Shown here: piece by piece, positions 46,707-48,444 of the stretch
How positions within the stretch are numbered: the first letter of the stretch is position 1
Layout: every line of letters begins with the position of its first letter
Source: Bdellovibrionia bacterium
GTDB taxonomy: Bacteria > Bdellovibrionota > Bdellovibrionia > Bdellovibrionales > JAGQZY01
Length of the DNA: 48,444 nt
Assembly: GCA_030424665.1 (NCBI GenBank)
Contig: JAUHWN010000013.1
Location: 1 to 48,444 of the forward strand
Direction of reading: 5' to 3'
The notes under the pieces: generated by a model
Told to the model about the DNA's origin: nothing
Databases searched by the model: none
Seen by the model: the letters and a program-made list of their open reading frames with translations, nothing else
Program-made: the position numbers and the translations under genes

Positions 46707-47828
46707 TTAACTGGCTTTTTTAGAAAAGAACTTAGAACGGGGAAAGGGAATTTTATTATCTTCAATTTCATCTATGAACGATGGCAATTCCCCAAGGGGT
46801 TCAATGTCACCCCGCATTGTTCCATCCGGTGCTCGTACGAGACTCTTTAATTCGTATATGGGAGTCACCATGTAATTGTATTCCGCATCGAGTCCTCTGA
46901 TTTCGGAAATATGAGTAATTCGACGCGATCCATCAGAAAGGCGGGAGATTTGGATCACAATATCTATGGCCGATGCAATGCTGTATTGCAGCGCCTTTTC
47001 AGAGATCTTATTATCTCCACCCATGGCCAAGGCCTCCAAACGGACCAGAGCATCGGCAGGAGAGTTGGAATGGATGGTTCCCAAACACCCTTTATGACCC
47101 GTGTTCATTGCTTGAATGAGCTCAAAGCCTTCCGCACCTCGAACCTCCCCTACAATAATTCGATCGGGACGAAGTCTTAGAGAACTCTTTAAAAGGTCTT
47201 GCATACTCACTTCACCATGACCTTGCTCATCGGCCATGCGGGTCTCGAAGCGGACAACATGTTCGTATTCGATGGTAAGTTCTGAGGCATCTTCGATTAC
47301 GATTACTCTTTGTCCTTTTGGAATTCGACTACAAAGAAGACCTAGCAAAGTAGTTTTACCAGAACCAGTTCCCCCACTCACCAAAACGTTTTTTCCGAGA
47401 AACATACATATCTCTAAAAAATTAGCGGCATCCTGAGTAATCGCTTTCCATTGTATATACTGTTTAAAGGTAATTTTCTTTTTAAAAAATTTACGAATGG
47501 CAACAGTCGCACCATTTCGAGCACAAGGTGGGATCACTACGTGAACACGAGAACCGTCGGGAAGACGAGCATCCAATCGAGGCTCATCATCGTTTATTCT
47601 ACGACCCACCGACTGAGCAATCGCATTAACCGCCGCCATTAAGTCATCATCTGTTTCAAACTTAGCAGATGAGCGCTGAAGTTTACCACCAATCTCTACA
47701 AAGATATCATTTGGGCCATTAATGAGAACTTCAGTAATTTTATCGTCGAGTAATAGGGGGTAGATCGGACCTAGAAAATTTTTGATCGCTTCAAAAAATA
47801 CTCCTGATTGTCCTCCCACCAGTGACAT
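46707..47828 (-). CDS. cpaF: CpaF/TadA-type secretion ATPase
   Basis: Hexameric ATPase of the type II/IV secretion family that drives Flp-type pilus (Tad) assembly. The 373 residues include Walker A GGTGSGKTT, an Asp-box with VIVIEDASELTI, Walker B-like RPDRIIVGEVRGAEGFELIQ, and the His-box GHKGCLGTIHSN. The N-terminal domain has ITEVLINGPNDIFVEI and LDARLPDGSRVHVVIPP, both typical of CpaF. No other tad genes (cpaE, tadB, tadC, flp) are in view on this side; they may lie elsewhere. It starts two bases after the cupredoxin-like gene's stop, so the two are coupled, and precedes the kinase-like gene by 45 bases. Confidence 0.88.
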   Translation of the reverse strand: MSLVGGQSGVFFEAIKNFLGPIYPLLLDDKITEVLINGPNDIFVEIGGKLQRSSAKFETDDDLMAAVNAIAQSVGRRINDDEPRLDARLPDGSRVHVVIPPCARNGATVAIRKFFKKKITFKQYIQWKAITQDAANFLEICMFLGKNVLVSGGTGSGKTTLLGLLCSRIPKGQRVIVIEDASELTIEYEHVVRFETRMADEQGHGEVSMQDLLKSSLRLRPDRIIVGEVRGAEGFELIQAMNTGHKGCLGTIHSNSPADALVRLEALAMGGDNKISEKALQYSIASAIDIVIQISRLSDGSRRITHISEIRGLDAEYNYMVTPIYELKSLVRAPDGTMRGDIEPLGELPSFIDEIEDNKIPFPRSKFFSKKAS

Positions 47829-47830
47829 GA

Positions 47831-48361
47831 TTAATCCCCTAAACTTGCTGGTTGACGATAATCAGGGCCAGTGACCGTATTCTTAAATACGACTAATTGC
47901 CCTTCGCTGGCCGTTTCAGGACAGTGAAAAGAAAAGACTCCTGTCTTTTTGGGCTCAATTTCAAAACTTACAGTGTCACCATAGTAAGTTCCATGGTGTT
48001 CAGAAAATGCGTCGAGTACGAAGCTAATATTTTTATTTTCTTTATCGACATTTACAATGTGGATTTTATAACGTCCACCTTCTCGTAATCTCAATTTTTC
48101 TGGAACAAAACCTCTATGGGACTTTATGATGACAACCTCTTGAAGAGGTTCACCTTGGTGTAAAATTAAATCGAAGAAGCTTCCCTTTTGTTCTTCAACA
48201 CTCGGCTGCTCCATTTCTGCCGATCTCATTTCACCCTGTCTTCTCGATAAATCAATTGACCAATCTCCAAAGACCGGAGTTGGCAATAAAAAGAGAGTTA
48301 AAATGAGTAAAAAATATGATCTAGTGAACATATTTTCTGGCGTGAAAATCCGCATATTCAC
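47831..48361 (-). CDS. Exported cupredoxin-like protein
   Basis: A 176-residue protein starting at GTG 48361 (GGAGGT five bases upstream); ATGs at 48355 and 48331 are alternatives. A Sec-type signal, with hydrophobic core SYFLLILTLFLLPTP, ends near PVFG. The C-terminal ~100 residues have a cupredoxin-like beta pattern: VVIIKSHRGFVPEKLRLREG, YKIHIVNVDKEN, VSFEIEPKKTGVFSFHCPE. A copper-type Cys is present in FHCPE and possible His residues precede it (SEHHGTYY). It is coupled to cpaF by a 2-base gap, so it may act at the secretion site. It overlaps the small gene upstream by 41 bases. Confidence 0.68.
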   Translation of the reverse strand: MNMRIFTPENMFTRSYFLLILTLFLLPTPVFGDWSIDLSRRQGEMRSAEMEQPSVEEQKGSFFDLILHQGEPLQEVVIIKSHRGFVPEKLRLREGGRYKIHIVNVDKENKNISFVLDAFSEHHGTYYGDTVSFEIEPKKTGVFSFHCPETASEGQLVVFKNTVTGPDYRQPASLGD

Positions 48362-48444
48362 GCGCTACCTCCATTGCTAAAAAGCTCAAAGTTTGCTCGT
48401 CGAGCTTTCCTAACTCTTCAAGCAAAATTTGAGCTTTTTAGCAA
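48321..48444 (-). CDS. 3' end of an unidentified gene, disrupted at the window edge
   Basis: Minus-strand frame with stop TAG at 48321-48323. From about 48425 downward it reads LLEELGKLDEQTLSFLAMEV, then AREYADFHARKYVH and stop. This has the look of a genuine protein C-terminus, but no family can be named from 34 residues. An in-frame TAA at 48438-48440 lies inside the terminal inverted repeat, so it may be artefactual, and the true gene may continue past the edge. It overlaps the cupredoxin-like gene's start region. Confidence 0.45.
48374..48444. repeat. 17-bp perfect inverted repeat ending exactly at the window end
   Basis: TTGCTAAAAAGCTCAAA (48374-48390) is the exact reverse complement of 48428-48444, with a 37-base loop. 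The second arm ends at the last base, so the repeat may be longer than seen. A fold-back of this kind at an end suggests an assembly or amplification chimera. A natural hairpin is less likely because it lies within an apparent coding frame. Confidence 0.8.

Overview
The window looks like a chromosomal segment of a Gram-negative bacterium with a low to moderate GC content. Kdo/LPS genes (kdsC, kdsD, kdsB) rule out a Gram-positive host. Kdo genes next to pyrG and ysxC, an FHA-sigma54 regulator, a CpaF-type ATPase and large kinase/phosphatase signalling proteins fit a Bdellovibrionota/Oligoflexia-like or other 'deltaproteobacterial' lineage. That placement is inference; there is no rRNA or tRNA here to test it. 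I saw no CRISPR array, insertion sequence or prophage.

Layout. (1) 1-4762, minus strand: ysxC > kdsB > pyrG > kdsD > kdsC, a tight housekeeping operon in which kdsB carries one in-frame stop codon. (2) 4915-11234: an FHA-sigma54 activator, a FliL-like membrane protein, a BamE/SmpA-like lipoprotein, polA, a small XRE regulator and an FtsB/DivIC-like divisome protein. (3) 11349-28810: a two-armed accessory locus. The plus arm holds a TSUP permease, then ACP, AMP-ligase, KAS III-like enzyme, class II aldolase, Fe(II)/2-oxoglutarate oxygenase, ketopantoate-reductase-like enzyme, Tat-exported M19 dipeptidase-like protein and an HTTM (vitamin-K-carboxylase-like) membrane protein. The minus arm holds an amino-acid dehydrogenase, EamA exporter, flavin-dependent halogenase-like enzyme, methyltransferase, a three-part GMC dehydrogenase (Tat subunit, flavoprotein, cytochrome c) and an HD-domain protein. 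The arms converge with 10 bp between them. This looks like an unassigned small-molecule biosynthetic locus without PKS or NRPS megasynthases.

(4) 28916-43640: signalling and amino-acid genes. Two STAS-like proteins lie just upstream of, and on the same strand as, the minus biosynthetic arm. Further on are a fused aspartokinase/homoserine dehydrogenase, a cystathionine synthase/lyase, a 1683-residue Ser/Thr kinase-ATPase-GAF-PP2C protein, MAPEG, glyoxalase II, and two paralogous anti-sigma-type HATPases flanking an orphan gene. STAS, HATPase and SpoIIE-type phosphatase are the parts of a partner-switching circuit, and all are present within 15 kb.

(5) 43651-48444, minus strand: a truncated small gene, a cupredoxin-like exported protein, cpaF, a histidine-kinase-like protein that has lost its H-box, enolase and a small secreted protein. 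The last 17 bases are a perfect inverted copy of 48374-48390, so the right end may be a fold-back assembly or amplification artefact.

How the genes may work together (inference): the ligase loads an acid onto the ACP; the KAS III-like enzyme transfers or condenses it; aldolase, oxygenase, reductase, methyltransferase and flavoenzyme tailor it; EamA or TSUP may move it; and the Tat-exported dipeptidase-like protein and GMC complex may finish or oxidise it in the periplasm.
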